Assembly: GCA_022113835.1 (NCBI GenBank) | Contig: JAILWY010000009.1 | Coordinates: 7,292,001 to 7,356,000, forward strand | Length of the DNA: 64,000 nucleotides | Reading direction: 5' to 3' | Origin: Atopsyche davidsoni | Lineage: Eukaryota > Arthropoda > Insecta > Trichoptera > Hydrobiosidae | Shown here: piece after piece, positions 11,823 to 25,254 of the stretch | Position numbering within the stretch: the first letter of the stretch is position 1 | Layout of the letters: every line of letters starts with the position of its first letter | The notes under the pieces: generated by a model | What the model was told of the DNA's origin: nothing | Database searches by the model: none | Seen by the model: only the letters and a program-made list of their open reading frames with translations | Program-made: the position numbers and the translations under genes

Positions 11823-12008
11823 ATTATTACTTATATGATTAGGCACATTAGTTCATACATAGAAGATGATTTAAAGAAACTATCAGAAAAATATCATTGT
11901 GATTTGTGTGGGATGATGATGATGATGATCACGATGATATTTTTCTGAGAGTTTTTTTAAATCATCTTCTATGTATGAACTAATGTGCCTAATCATATCA
12001 GTAATAAT
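11823..12008. mobile_element. foldback element, family 1 copy A
   Basis: Arms 11823-11903 and 11928-12008 (81 bp each) are inverted copies with four mismatches. The core on the left arm, AGAAAAATATCATTGTGATT, and the flanking arm sequence match the element at 35646-35864, so both are copies of one family. The inner loop has been replaced by GATGATGATGATGATG (about 11912-11927), which removes the pairing present in the other copy. No transposase; the 69-codon minus-strand frame reads through the arm. Confidence 0.8.
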
Positions 12009-12494
12009 ATAATAAACCCGTAATGGGTAATAAATACGCATCTGATTGACGTTAAATAAAAAAATAGACATATCCATCTTTAAAGAAAACACCCGTGGCG
12101 AAAATACTTTTCAACTGACAACATCTTGTATACGTAAAAAATTGATATTACCATGTAATAATTTTAATAATAATAATTTTTCATGTAATTTATGATCAAC
12201 CATTTAGTTTATATTTAAAAAAAAAATTATATTATTTTAATAGGAAAAATTAATACGTGTTTTTAATATGCTTGAGCTACAATCCATTTCGCATTTGACT
12301 TTGTAAAGTGAAGCGCAAAAAGCAATGCCTTAAAATATTCATACATAAGATGCTCACCGGAGGTCTTGTGCGTATTTTATTTCCTGGAAACTAAATCTAC
12401 TGAAGAAAAAAAGTTTTTTTCGTGAAAGCAACGAATCTTCACCAAATTTCCTGTCAACGAAATCGAGAATAATTTAAAATCCTTAAATTATGGT

Positions 12495-12497
<3 letters not shown>

Positions 12498-12570
<73 letters not shown>
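12498..12570. repeat. (TA)n microsatellite
   Basis: About 36 uninterrupted TA units, then ATGTATATATTTATATATTT decay. Expected to be length-polymorphic and cruciform-prone. Confidence 0.95.
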
Positions 12571-12578
<8 letters not shown>

Positions 12579-12954
12579 TTATATATTTATATTAATATTT
12601 ATAACCTAAGTCAGATTTTAACATCTAACGTGAGTATCTCTAGTCTAAACGCGTTTTTAAAATTTTATTTGAATAAAATTAAATTGCAGTTTTAAAGACA
12701 TATCGCAATTTTTGACAATGTGAATATGTGTGAATATTATTTATATTATTTAACATGAAATACAAAAATATAAATATGTAATTAAATAGTTGATAAATTC
12801 AACCAAAATTTATCCTCGTTATAAATATATCGTGTTTCTCAAAGCAGAAAATTCATCACATTGCATTTATAATAAATCCGTTTTAAACGAACGCTTTGTT
12901 TAGAAAACACGGTATTTATCTCTGTTGAAGTACAATACCGCTTCATTTACTTCC

Positions 12955-13250
12955 TATACAGAGCCTGCCTTCCTGCCGGGCGAGGCCTTGCGCCTTAGTT
13001 TTGCCAAAGTTTGGAGGGTTTTATTCATTGTTCGCGGGAGCCCCTAATGGCTGCTTGTGTTTTTGTGTTGAGCTCAAATTGCCCCAATTGATTTTGTACA
13101 GAATCGATTCAAACTCCGCTGCAGTACTGCTTTCCTTCGCAGAGAATGTGTTTCACTTGGGCCGATCTTGTTTTATGCACCGTCACTTTGGGAAATCGGA
13201 ATCTCAATATGTTTTGAAGGAAATTCAACCTTCATCAAGCTCCAGGTAAT
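12955..13250. other. GC island
   Basis: Raised-GC block beginning CCTGCCTTCCTGCCGGGCGA. An 82-codon plus-strand frame covers it with no recognisable domain. A non-coding element is as likely as any coding role. Confidence 0.3.
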
Positions 13251-13604
13251 TTATCATTTTTTTTATAAAGACGAATAAAACTCACTGACGATGTCTCATT
13301 ATTATTAAAGATTAAAATAAAATGTTTAATACTTGCATATATTTTGATATTAACTTGATATTTTTAAAATATATTTGATGCGGTAACAAAATGATTTACG
13401 ATTTTATAGAATTAAAATTTGAGTTTGTTTTATTGTTTTATTTCTCTTGCTCAGAAACGGGATAGTTTTAATTCATAGATTCTAAGTCTGTATTATTTTT
13501 ACATAAACTAAAAAAGTTGCATAAAATTATGAAGTTAAAGCATTTCCGAACGAATGGTTGATTCTTATCAATATAAATTTTATGCGACAAAATACGACAA
13601 TATC

Positions 13605-14250
13605 GTAAGTCCGAGCTTATCCTGTCTACATAAAGAGACCACTAATGCCTTCATTGCAGGATAAAATCATAGAGCTCCGAAGAATCACACTATAGCAGTC
13701 ATCATCCTATGACAGATAGCGGGCTTATTCTTCTAATAAAGTGTCTACTTAGTATTGTGCCAGAACCGGGCATCGGAGGGTGGGTCGACCGAACGGACGG
13801 GGTGAAAAAATACAGGGCTAACCGAGCGGGAAGTCCGAGCTCGGCGCGGTTATACAGAGAGCTGCGTGTTTGGTTTGCCTTTTGAAATAACACATAGGAA
13901 GGAATGATAGAAATATGATTGCTCTTTTATTTGCTCCGCTCGGACCGGGCGGTCGGCCAGTCCGGGATGTAGTTCGGTCCGCCAAGGTGATAACAAATGG
14001 AATCCGCTGAGCGTAAAATGAATGGCGATTTCCGCCTCCGTCTATCCTTTTTCCCTCGCTGGCCGCCGGCGCCGCTCTGCCATGGCGGGATTTACTTGGA
14101 AGGATATGAACACAAATTACAAAGATTGGGAGTGCAGAGATGTGCCGGATTCCCGGGATTATTTCTGTATCGGAGAGCGGAGTGGTTTGATTTTCTTGAT
14201 TTGGTTTGTGTGCCACTCAGTGGTGTCTCCAGGAAAAGGCTTTTGTATTT
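13605..14250. other. largest GC island in the window
   Basis: About 650 bp of clearly raised GC and CpG, with CGGACCGGGCGGTCGGCCAG, CGCCGGCGCC-type runs and the GCCATGGC palindrome (14079-14086). Long chance-type frames overlap on both strands (132 codons minus; 92 and 91 codons plus) with no known domain, which is what GC-rich non-coding DNA gives because stops are rarer. The minus frame is not bounded by clear splice signals. Candidate promoter/enhancer cluster. Confidence 0.4.
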
Positions 14251-16249
14251 TATTGAATCATTTTGTGTCATATGATACGAATATAAACTACTTGTAACTT
14301 AAACGAGTGCGATCTTGCTGAAATAAAAAATGGTTGAACTCAATATTTAGAAGTCAAATAAATGTTTTTTTTTTTTAGTTTGAGTTAAAAAAATACTCAG
14401 GTGATTCGTATTGACATAACATTTAAAATTAAGACGATGATACAGTGTTGATTTATTTATTACAAGTGAATTATTTAAATAAATTATAGAAATGCAACAT
14501 AATTTCAAATATATATAATAACCATATGTAACAATATAAAAATCAAAGCAGATAGGTAAAATTAGGAACGTTGTAACTATGAAATATAAAATTGAGATAA
14601 AATATATATACAAAGGATTTTTCTCGGTATTTTTATCAAAAGAATTTATACCAAACATTACAATATTAATTTCGTTTTGATTATTTCCATCCTTTGTATG
14701 TATGAAAAATATGTATGTAAAATCAACGTTTAGAAGATAATAGTTTTAAAAATAAATACCTTATATTATGATATTGTTTTTGATTGTAATTAACAATTTT
14801 TAACTGTGTTCAAAAATAAGAGTAATAAAAACATTATATATTTAATAAAAATATATACGTAGATTTTTAACATAAAATAACTATCAATAAACGTTTTATT
14901 ATACAACAAAGAAACATCTCGATATATCATACAAGCCACCTAAATAATAAGTACGTATTAGTAGGAGAGGAGCAAATCCTTTTGAATGTCCACGGCAGTA
15001 GGAGATAACATGGCTTTAGAGTCGTTCTGGTGAGCTTCGGAGGATTTAACATTTATTTCTATCGAAGATTGTAGCGGTTGAGTAATACATTTAAAAATAT
15101 ATATAATCCATACATAATTTAAATTTTATACCTCTAGAATGCGCTTTTATAATGACATATTTTTCACAAAGTTATACATTATGCGAAAGATTAAAACTTC
15201 ACCCAGACGGCCATTAAGAAATAAAAGGTTTGTGTAAAATATGTAAACAGGTCTATAGTATATATAATACATGTAATACAAAAATACAGCCATGATGATA
15301 ATGAACAGTCAACTACTATAGAATTTTTACAAATTCAAATAACTTATACATAACTTGCTTTTGTGAGTTCTTTTACTCAGATAAAGATTCATAAATATTT
15401 ATATGCACTAAACACTCATATCATTGTAAACATACCTTTTTAAATTTTGATCATATTACTTTTAATATTTTTAACGAGTATTATAAATCGAAGGTGTAAA
15501 AAAGAATCTACCTAATCTTAAATTCAAAAGCAAAAAAGTTTGTATTCTTTTCACGACTTAGATCCCAAACTTTGATTTAGGCAGATGAGAATTCACCTTG
15601 CAAAAAATCAAATTTAAAGTTTTGTAGAAAAAATAGTTACTTCAATTTAAGCAAATAATTGAAGTAGTTGGTTTCAAAGTTTTCTCGTGCGTTTCCTTTG
15701 GGAATGTATAACGGGTTTTTAAGAGAGCCCTTATTTTCGACTGAGTTTTCAAATACATGTATGGAAGTGGTTTTGGTAGATGGTCCCTGTACTTTATAAA
15801 CAATAAAATATAGTTTCCATAGACTTATTAAATAGTAAAATAAACTTTAGTGTTTTGAAAAATAATTTTACAAGGAAACAATACATTAAATGAGTATTTT
15901 CTTTGTTTTACAAATATTAGATAAATATGTAAGGATTATTTAATTAAAAGAGAATAATTTTTCTGGAAATATGTTGTACACTAATTACTAAAAAAATAAA
16001 GTTATTAATATAATGCAGCAATTAGCAATTGTTATTTTAATAAGCATACAATACAGACGAAATAAACAAACATGATATGTCTCTATCCACGTCATAATTA
16101 GTTATTGACCAAACTGTTTGAATTGAATTTTATTTTTACTAAATTAAGTTAAAGTGAAAATTTAGTTTATGTTTCAATATTTGAAAATATTCATTGTTAT
16201 AAATAGGGGTAAATTTAAAGAAAGGGGGAGCAACATTATTAAATATTTT

Positions 16250-16545
16250 CCAGATCTTTATGGACGATTGGGCGGGCAGTGATATGTCCCCAGGCCCCGA
16301 ACGTACTCTTCGTATTAGAGCCCTTTGTAGGCGAAGGTTTTTTGGGGTCTCGGGCATATTTGTTCAAGTCCGATTTTCCCTTCCACGGGTTTGAATCTCG
16401 CCTACCTCGGGAATATGAGAAGCGGTATATTATTGCTTTTTTCATATTCTGCGGGTAAACTCGGCCATTCGAGTCCAGGGCCTGGAATCTATTGTTTCTC
16501 TGCTCGGCTTCGAGGCTGTTTATTGTGACGCACGTGAACGATAAA
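16250..16545. other. GC island
   Basis: Raised-GC block with GGACGATTGGGCGGGCAGTG and CTCGGCTTCGAGGCTG. The GGGTTTGAATCTCG near 16388 resembles a tRNA T arm, but no cloverleaf fits on either strand. Two overlapping minus-strand frames (72 and 68 codons) have no domain. Confidence 0.35.
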
Positions 16546-18659
16546 TAAAGGTCAGACTACCTCACTCAATTTTTATATTTGTTAGTAAGTTTATTATTTT
16601 GATTGAATTGGATTGAAACGAAAAATAACATCTGCTTGACCTGTTTTCTATAAAGGATCTACGATTGGTAGCATTTTCTTTGGTTTAAAAATACAATTTA
16701 GGAAATGATATAATTTGAGCTATACTGTTATGAAAAGACGTCTTGTGATCTTGGTTTTTTGTACTGTACAAAACATAGAAAAGAAACCACAAATAACAAG
16801 TATCTTGTAATTGATTTGTTGTTTCACATGAATTCTTCGGATCGCCCGTCGATTTATTCTTTTTTAACCACTTTGGGTAGAATGAATGAAATTATTAAAA
16901 GTCGACGATTTCCCTTCTTATATTTTCTCTTTCATATCGGTTACTTGTTTTTAAGTTTTAATCATTTACAAAATGAGTTTATATTTGAATAACGTCACTT
17001 TGTATTTATTTTGTCAGTATGCTGGTAGTCAAAATACTTTAATATCTAATATCACCTCTCTGGTAACTTGTATATACGAATTATTTTGAAATGGTTTAAC
17101 GAATTTTAGAAGTTGTCTAATAAGCATTTAAAAATCCAATTATGAGAAGTGGGACGCAAATGTAAGCAATTAAGAATAAAAATATAAACTGAGAAAAACG
17201 CAAATCTTAGAAAATTCTTAATAAAATAAGCAAGAACTCGTTTTCAAATAAGCAATATTTTTAATTTTTATGATAAATAAACTTAAAATAATCTTAAATA
17301 AGAGTTTATTTACTTTAAATTAAATTCGATGATATTTAATTAAATTTAACAATATTTTTCATCTATAACGTGTATTGTAGTCATTATGAACCCCTACAGG
17401 AGGACCCTCTGGACAGCATTAAAACCCTTAAATTATATATGAAGCTAATGTTCAATATATGCTTAAGTTTATTATTGACACTTGGAAAAATGAAATAAAA
17501 AAAAGGCTTTCAATAAATATTATACATTTTCATCAATATTACTGTTTCTTGACTTTAAGTTTAACACTAAATTGCAACACGTTTCAAGCCATTTTTTAAA
17601 ATCAATTTGATTATTTTCATAATATGTTTCATTATATACAAAAAATATAAATGATTATGTTTATTATTTACGTTAATAATTTTTTAACAATATTTTCCAT
17701 AAGACCACAACATTGAGATAATTTAAATAATTGTATTATTTAAAAACAAGTAATACATAAAGTTAAAATTGATAATAACCATATCTTTAAGATTTTACAT
17801 TAAAAAAATCATCTTGAGAAACCCTATTGCGTGTAGTACATATTATTAATTTTTTCTTCATTACTTATAAATCATTGAATAAATATTAAATGCTTTTATC
17901 ACTATTCAAACAGTAGTAATGGTATTAGAAAAAGATAGAGAGCTACTTTTAAAACAGTTTGGAGTTTCCGGAATTGTATAAAAAATGAAATCCATATTTG
18001 ATAAATAGTATTATTTCGCTCTGAAGTATTTAGTTTTAATGAAGCGTTGCTTGTTTTGTTTAAATTGAATGAAATAATGGCATTCAGATATGGTCATTTT
18101 GTGGCATATTCGGTCCATAATGTCATTAATTAAAATACGGGGCATGCAGGCTTACCAACTGACGGTTCAGTAAATGTCCATAGCCGTTGCTTTGTATGGA
18201 CAACTATACTACCGCCATATTGGATAGTCAACGTATTCCTATTTTACATTAATAATATAAACAATTTATGAATCACAATTATAGAACTTTAAATAAACAA
18301 TCACAAAAATAAAACAACTGCTTATTGACATGAGATATATTACAACATTTAGACAACATGGTCAAAGGCAGTTGAATTTGATAACCCAGGTTACATATTA
18401 ATAAAGGGTGTTTTTATAATGGGTTTTTTTCTTCTGAACTTGACGAAAATTTATAATTAATACTAAATAATTTCCTATCCTGAAATGAGCTTAAGCTCGT
18501 TGCGTTAAGCCAAGGTTGCAATGCTTAAAAAATATGAATACACAATATTTTATTTTAAATTGGAATATATGTTTTTTTTTTTTTTTGAGTAAAGTAAAAT
18601 TGTAGCTTCATATAGACTTCATGTAGACTCATAAATAAAATAAACAATTTATACCGTAG

Positions 18660-19090
18660 CATCAATTTACGCCGACTGCCGTATGATAATTTCAATCGCT
18701 TTCCATCTTCAAAGGCTTCCACACTCATGTATTATTCCCTCAAAAACTGCAGGCGCGCAATGGATGCACCCCGCTTCAAGAGCCCATCCTTTAGATTCGC
18801 CAATAATATGTGTGCGTAAAAGATAAAGTCGGGGCGGCCGGGCCATCAGTGGGGCGGAGGGGCAGAAGAGCCCCGAGGCAAAAAGGGCAGCGGGCAGGGG
18901 CGGCAGATGCGTCACGTGGGAACGTTAGCCCGAGAAATATATGAGCCGGGATACCCAGGGATGTTCAACGCGTACTGGGGAATCCTTATTTTCCATCGAT
19001 TATTTATGAATTATTTCAATATTAAATGCAGCTGGAAACTCGATGGGTGGTTGATATTATAATCGCAACCAAGGTTTTGCGGCTGTTGCC
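18660..19090. other. GC island with G-rich tract
   Basis: Contains a dense G-rich strand at about 18830-18905 (GGGGCGGCCGGGCC, GGGGCGGAGGGGC, GGGCAGGGGCGG) with several potential SP/KLF-type GGGGCGG boxes. The 68-codon minus-strand frame is Pro/Leu-rich with no domain. Candidate regulatory element. Confidence 0.4.
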
Positions 19091-19489
19091 GAAGCTGCTT
19101 TTACATACTTTTTTCTATGTATCAAAAACTAGTTACGTCGATTCCTCACTTGCATAAAACATTTAAAATTTGCGTCCAGTTTTAGTGACATACGTAGCTG
19201 TTTCGGTTGACTAGCTGAATAGCCTTAGAGGCGTGGGTTCATGTGTAAAGCGATTACTTATATTGAACAATTTTGTTTCTTAAGCAAAATTATTTCTGCC
19301 AGCCACATATCGACAAGAACCTCTAAATAATGAACTGAGAAAAAATGATCCACGGAGAAAGTATTATAATACCATAAAAAAAGACAGCTACAAAAAACCA
19401 CTCTGTATTGAACGCCTTTCTCATATGAAGCGGAATATATGAAGACCAGGAGTAGCGCGCTTTGAAGGCACACTAGTTGATTTTTTTGC

Positions 19490-19790
19490 AGTCTGGTGTA
19501 TCGCAGCCGGCGCGGGCGGAAGATAGAGAATTATTGTGGGCGCCGAGATGGGAAATGAAAGCACAAACGCATTACGTAAGATGGCCGTGGTCGGGATGGG
19601 GCTGGTTATGAAGCGGTGCCCTCTCGCAGTCGTTTTCGGGCGATAAAGATGGGGCTGTGCGGCTGAAGGACCGGCGATGTCGTTTAGTCTAGCAGTGATA
19701 TGTTTGTGATTGCTGCGGTTGAAGTGCTTAAGCTAGTTTATGACCGTAAATCAAACGTCACGTCGGGATCAGAAGTAACCCTGAGAATTG
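19490..19790. other. GC island
   Basis: Starts GTATCGCAGCCGGCGCGGGC and continues with mixed G-rich sequence (GGGATGGGGCTGG near 19594). No frame of note. Only 400 bp from the preceding island; the two may be one composite element. Confidence 0.35.
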
Positions 19791-20499
19791 AAATCTTGAA
19801 AATCCACTTTTTGAAAAGTATATATTTTAAACTACCAGCTTAAATTTGATTGTATTCAATTTCTAGGTTGATTTCAAATATAACTTTGGTTAATGATACT
19901 TTTTTCAGTGGAAATCTGATTTGTTTTTATGGGTGCTCAAAAACCTTCATTTATTTTTTAAAACAGAATAATATGTATTTAATAAATATTTTTATAATCA
20001 TACCCTTAAAAAAATAATAGAAATAGCAGTTATATTTTTCTACAGTTGATTCTTTGAAATCTGTGTGATTCAAATGCACTGGAATATGTTAATTTTCAAA
20101 GATGGTAAATTGAGTCACTTTTTTATTACGAAATCGCGTCAGACACCCGATAATCAGTAAGTATGGTTAAAATAACAAATCATGTTATCTTCAGTGGTAT
20201 TTGCATGTTAAAACCAATTTTATGATTACTCGAAGAAAGTGTAATGTATCGAAGTACAAAAATGAAAATGTTATTGAATAATTATAGCGATAATGTTTTA
20301 GCTTGATTATTAAAATATGCTTCTAATATGGTTTTACTTAACGTGACATACTATGGTATGGCTATTCATAAATAATTTTGAATATTTTTGATTACTTCTT
20401 TTTTATTATATTTATAACGAAAGAGTCAACAATCCGCATCCCCTGGTTTGTTTTTTAGTATTTATTATATGGAAACACGTCAGTAACAAATATCGTCAA

Positions 20500-20720
20500 T
20501 TACCTCCCCACCACGACATTTACAAAGCACTTGGGCCGGAAAGACACATTTCCATTTACGAGTATCAATTTGTTGTATATATTGAGTTTGGTCGGATAAA
20601 ACGATTCATACGCTAATCTAAGCAATAATACGCCAACGTAAGCAGCACACTTACTATATACTTAGCCCAATAATGGATACTCTTCCCTACAAATGCAAGA
20701 CTTTTTAGAAAATGAATTGA
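20500..20720. other. weak GC island
   Basis: Modestly raised GC (CACTTGGGCCGGAAAGACAC, then CGCCAACGTAAGCAGC). No frame. Weaker than its neighbours. Confidence 0.25.
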
Positions 20721-20934
20721 GTGGGGATTATGGATTTATTATCGGATTTCAGGCTTCATAAAATATAATAGCAATAAATCTTAGTAACTAAGTTAGTTAG
20801 AGTGACAATTTTAAAGTAAATAAAAATATTTTCTTAGGGGTGATGCTTTATAATTTTATTGAAATTAATTGCTTAAAATTTCTCAATATGGTATGTTTGT
20901 TTTCAATATTCAAAACTGAGCAGCCTTAAGTAGG

Positions 20935-21310
20935 GTGTATTCGCAGCACCCTTATCAAAATACCCTCCTACAAGTTAACCACCGATAGAACATTAAAGCA
21001 CTTAAAATGTATCCCGTGTTTGAAATTCTGAAACACCTGAACATCCTAGCCGAAATGAATTTCGCATGAAAATAAAACAAGTCGCTCCATGTCGGTGCCT
21101 TTGATTTGACAGCAGGTTTTGACATGTCATGATATTCTACGCAACTTTGCAAATTTAAATATTCAAATGAGAGAAAGGGGGTTGCTTCCGGCGACGAATA
21201 TTCACCAAGTTAAGGCACTTTTTGAACTGAGTGTAATGGGGAATCGTCGACTCGCTCGTCGGAGATGACAAACTCGGCCCTGGAGACACTTTCGTGCTAT
21301 TCTTTTGTAC
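20935..21310. other. GC island
   Basis: Raised-GC block ending in GACTCGCTCGTCGGAGATGA and CTCGGCCCTGGAGACAC. The 65-codon minus-strand frame over its left half has no known domain. Confidence 0.3.
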
Positions 21311-22184
21311 TTTGCACGTTGTCATATTGTGATATCTTTATGTAGAGTATGTCACTTTGAGACGATATGAAAATTAACTGAAATACTTCAATGAAGATAT
21401 ACGTCATAATATAATTGTTCTCAGTATTAACACAAACACGAATGTTTTTGTAATATTCAAGTTGGCTTGTTCGGTTACTATTATTTTACTTTAAATATAT
21501 TGCATAATTAATCACTATACATATTTAATATAGTTATGTTACAATTACTCATACATTTTTTTATAATAACTTATAATATTTATTCAGTAGAGGAATAATT
21601 ATAAATTCAGGGCGTATGGTCCTTAAAAATTACATCCTTGAGAAGTCAAGATATAATTTACTCTCTTTTAAAGTTGTATAAATTATTAAGTAAGGCTCAT
21701 AAAAAAAATAAAGGGAATAAAAATTATTTTTAAATGTGTTTTTAAAAATAATTTTGTATATATATACACTCAAGAATGAATGATAAAAGTTGTAGTAATT
21801 AATTTTGAAAAAATGTTTTTCATGAGTAATATTTAGATTAATTTATAATTTTCATGAACGATCGTTATTATATAATAAACTGGAAAAGAAATAATTTTTA
21901 TATAAGATATAGAATTACAAGTTTGTCTTTTTTAAAAGTCTTTTGGTTTTTTCTTATATATTTGTTATTAACTTATTACGTATGTTGGAAAGATTTAGAT
22001 AAACCTGATAAAACTGTCATATTTTCAACTTACACAAGTCAACAAACACAATTTATTACAAATTATCATCTCAATTTAAGAACCTAAAGTTATTACCGTA
22101 CTTAAAGAATACAATTATTTTCTGTCGAGATAAACGAATCTGATTTACAATTCGCAATACACAATCGAGTGCAACAAAAAGACT

Positions 22185-22490
22185 GAACGGTAGCATTTGT
22201 CCTCCAATAGGAGGGCAGATAAGATCTCTTTGTTTCGATGAGACGTCAGTGAGCATAAATGGGCCTCTCATTTCCCTTGAGCATTTCTTTATGGTAATAA
22301 AAACTGGGGGGTTGTAATGAACGGGAGTAATGGCGCCTCCCGGTTGCCCGATCTCAAGGCGCAGCTTTTGAAATATTATGTTATTTTCGAATTAGTATTC
22401 TAGGTTGTAGATGGCAGATTTAGTTGACTGCTGTAACGGAATGAGAGCCTGCTACGAAAAACTGATTTCTGTTTCAATATTTTATGCGCC
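22185..22490. other. GC island with TTTATGGTAATAAA
   Basis: Raised-GC block containing TTTATGGTAATAAA (22288-22301), two facing posterior-Hox/Cdx-like sites, next to ACTGGGGGGTTG and GGCGCCTCCCGGTTGCCCG. The partial 66-codon minus-strand frame has no domain. Confidence 0.35.
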
Positions 22491-22959
22491 CCCTACAGTA
22501 GGGTTACTTAGATAATCAGAAATAATCTAATTAATTTAGTACAAAATGCTTGGGTACTAGGTTGCATTTCAGATATTACAATTTTAATAGGAAGACGGAG
22601 CGAGCTTGTATATTGTAAGTTTATTATATATATTTGAATGTTAATATCAAAAATAATTATGTCAAGTTTATGTACAAAAGATAACAGTAATAATTAAAAT
22701 ATACAAGAAGAATGTAAAAAAGGAAGAGACATTTTTTTCAATACTTATTAAATGACATTGTGTGTATACTTTTTATCATAAAAATATTTAATCTAAAAAA
22801 ACGATTTAAATATTTGATACTTTATTAATTTTAAATATCGTAAATACTTAAAAGGTTGCGTAAACCTTGCCAAAGTGCAAAAAAACTTAAGATCTAGTAC
22901 TTAATTTACTTACACTCTAATAAAATAAGTCGCTTCATTATAATTAATAGCAAAAGTGT

Positions 22960-23465
22960 CACGAGTATCCGGCGCATTTCCTATTTTGCATGATAAACCG
23001 TCAGCTGCCTTGAACTCACGTCGGAAGCATTCCTTTGAAAAAGAGGGCTAACATTCTGTCAGACAAATTTGACACACTCATAGTAAGGAGCACAATTTTA
23101 TCTCTACTCTCTCACACTGACTCAATAAACCCCAAACAAAAAGCGCAAAAATGATTCAATAAGACCCAAAAAACACAATCCACCATACGGATTTGTGCTC
23201 CCGCTCAAAGCGAGGCCGTCCCGCGTATTTTTATCTTATCTTTATGCGCGCGTAATAAAGTCAAAGAATTACATCGACGCGGGATTTTCTCCTCCGCTTC
23301 ATTGTGCTCAGCCTGGCTGGCACGTTGTTTATGACCCTAGCGGAGGCTTTACTTTGTCGTCGCTACAGCCCGCTGAAGGATGGGCCCTGAAATCTACGGA
23401 TGAAAGAGTTCGCGATAGAGTAATCTCGGAATGTTCGATGAAATCAGAATTGCGGTGAAGTGGAA
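22960..23465. other. GC island
   Basis: About 500 bp. Includes TTTATGCGCGCGTAATAAAG (23242-23261), again facing Hox/Cdx-like half sites, and GCTCAGCCTGGCTGGCACG. An 87-codon plus-strand frame (23195-23458) covers the right half without a recognisable domain. Confidence 0.35.
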
Positions 23466-23934
23466 ATAAAGGATTTTTATGACTACTCGGTTCTTGAGTA
23501 TTGTCTTAAATTTTATTAACAATATTGTTATCAACGAAATATTATATATTCCGCGAAACATAATTTACACTTACTTAAGCTTTAAATTTACAGAAGATAT
23601 TAAATATAAAATATTTAACGCGAAATACTTTTTGTATAAGTAACTGTAATCATGGTTTTGTACTTACATATTATTTTATATATATATGAATATAATTATA
23701 CATATTTATTCATACATATGCTTACAGCTTACATTGTACAGATAAAAAAACTTTATTATGAAATTATTTTTTGCTAAAATGTCTATTTATATAAAACGAA
23801 CCAGCATCGTAATACAATATTAATAATATTTAGAGATTATAAAAGATTTTTCAGCAATAACACGTTAACGTAGTCTTTCTTTATTTTTTGTACGTAGTTA
23901 ATACTTTTATAATAAAAAAATAATGATCTCGACT

Positions 23935-24140
23935 AAATAGAGCGCCGTCCTGGAAAAATTGCTTGTCATCAGGCCTCTATAGCCGGAGGGTGCGTCTCAA
24001 ATTTCCCCCGCGCGGTGAATTTTTTCGATGCTTTATTTATGTCCTGTGTAAATAATAGGTAAATAATGTGTTTATATTTTTCGTCGGGGAAAACTGAAAC
24101 CAAACCTGGCCTTTGATAGAGGACGAAGCTATTTTTGGAA
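23935..24140. other. GC island
   Basis: Short block with GGCCTCTATAGCCGGAGGGT and CCCCCGCGCGGTGAATT. No frame. Confidence 0.3.
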
Positions 24141-24349
24141 TTCAAGTTTAATTGTGAAATCCTTCTTAATATTATTAGCGCTTACTTCGGGTAACAATTT
24201 ATCATATTCATGTTAATCCGTATTTCAGAATTTTCGAGAAATGATGAATACGCATAGATCTTTTTATAGAAATGCGCTTCTTCGATACATCACTAAGCTT
24301 TTAGAAGTCATCAATTCATCCCTTGACGTAAATACCATTTTCTTAGCAG

Positions 24350-24490
24350 TTCATTTCCTGTCTAAATACGTATTCAAAGGCTGCAGTGAAAGCTGAGGCG
24401 GGATGTTATCTCACTGTCCGGTTTCACATCTGATGGCGAGCTTATCTGACATCTGATGTTATGCGACAGGTGCTTTTCATATTACTTGAA
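24350..24490. other. GC island with ACATCTGATG direct repeat
   Basis: ACATCTGATG occurs at 24426-24435 and 24449-24458, 23 bp apart. Each copy carries a CATCTG E-box. The block otherwise has raised GC (GCTGAGGCGGGATG). No frame. Confidence 0.4.
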
Positions 24491-25254
24491 AGGTTCAATT
24501 TTTTTTTGATATTTCGTAAAATATGCGCAACGCATTTTATAATTAAATTACGTCAACGACCAATTTTTTAATATGCAAGGTATGTCTGAGTTTTTTATTT
24601 TTTGAATAAACTTTTGTAGGTCGGTATATTTTTATTAAAAACTTTAATTTCTTACACAATACAAGGATGTACAAGGAAACATAAAAGCTATTAAGGCTCG
24701 CCTTATAATGATAATGGATTAAATTGCTTCGTTAACACAACAATTTTTTATCAGTTTTTGGTGCAAAAGAAATCATAGCGTTAATTTCTTTTGATAATAC
24801 TCTTAACATAAAAAAGTGATTGTGAATTCAAATATTAGTAAAGTTACTTTTTTTAGGGGTGTGTCAATATTTAAAGTAATTTGCCAACATTTAAATGTGA
24901 GTTATGTATCATACCAAAGTCTGAACGCTACATACGCGGTAGAAATATTTGTTAACCTAAAAAAATTTAAGTTTTTTATCTTCACTCATAGTGCAAACTC
25001 TATTGGCATTTGAGTGCAGTGACTGCTTGAATATCAGGGAATCTTTATAAATGTTAAAATACAAATAAAATGGTGCTGAGTTAATTTATTATTTAAATTA
25101 TTGTAGTTTAAAATTAAAACTAACAAAATTTCTATAAAAAAAAACAACTTAACAAGTTAGTATTTATATTTTCAAGAAGTTTGCTGTTAACGGAGCATTG
25201 TTAAATTGGGTGATAAATATACTGGTTTGCTTGGAATATTGTTCTTTACTAAAA

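Larger units (their letters stand above)
9510..20000. other. A+T-rich background with scattered GC islands, part 2
   Basis: Apart from the listed features I see only A+T-rich DNA here. The long intervals 9850-11300, 14300-16240 and 17000-18640 contain short frames (for example 10747-11064 plus, 14347-14658 minus) that are A/T-biased and hydrophobic with no known domain, as expected for chance frames in such DNA. No RNA gene was recognised. Confidence 0.7.

Noticed and set aside
13818..14216. 132-codon minus-strand frame over the largest island
   Set aside because: No known domain, competing frames on the plus strand, no splice signals at its ends; long chance frames are expected in GC-rich DNA.
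16380..16420. Possible tRNA (GGGTTTGAATCTCG resembles a T arm)
   Set aside because: No acceptor, D or anticodon arms pair on either strand.
23018..23050. 13-nt minus-strand segment between a CCCTCTTTTTCAAAG acceptor and GTGAGTTC
   Set aside because: Too short to be credible without transcript evidence and not a multiple of three.
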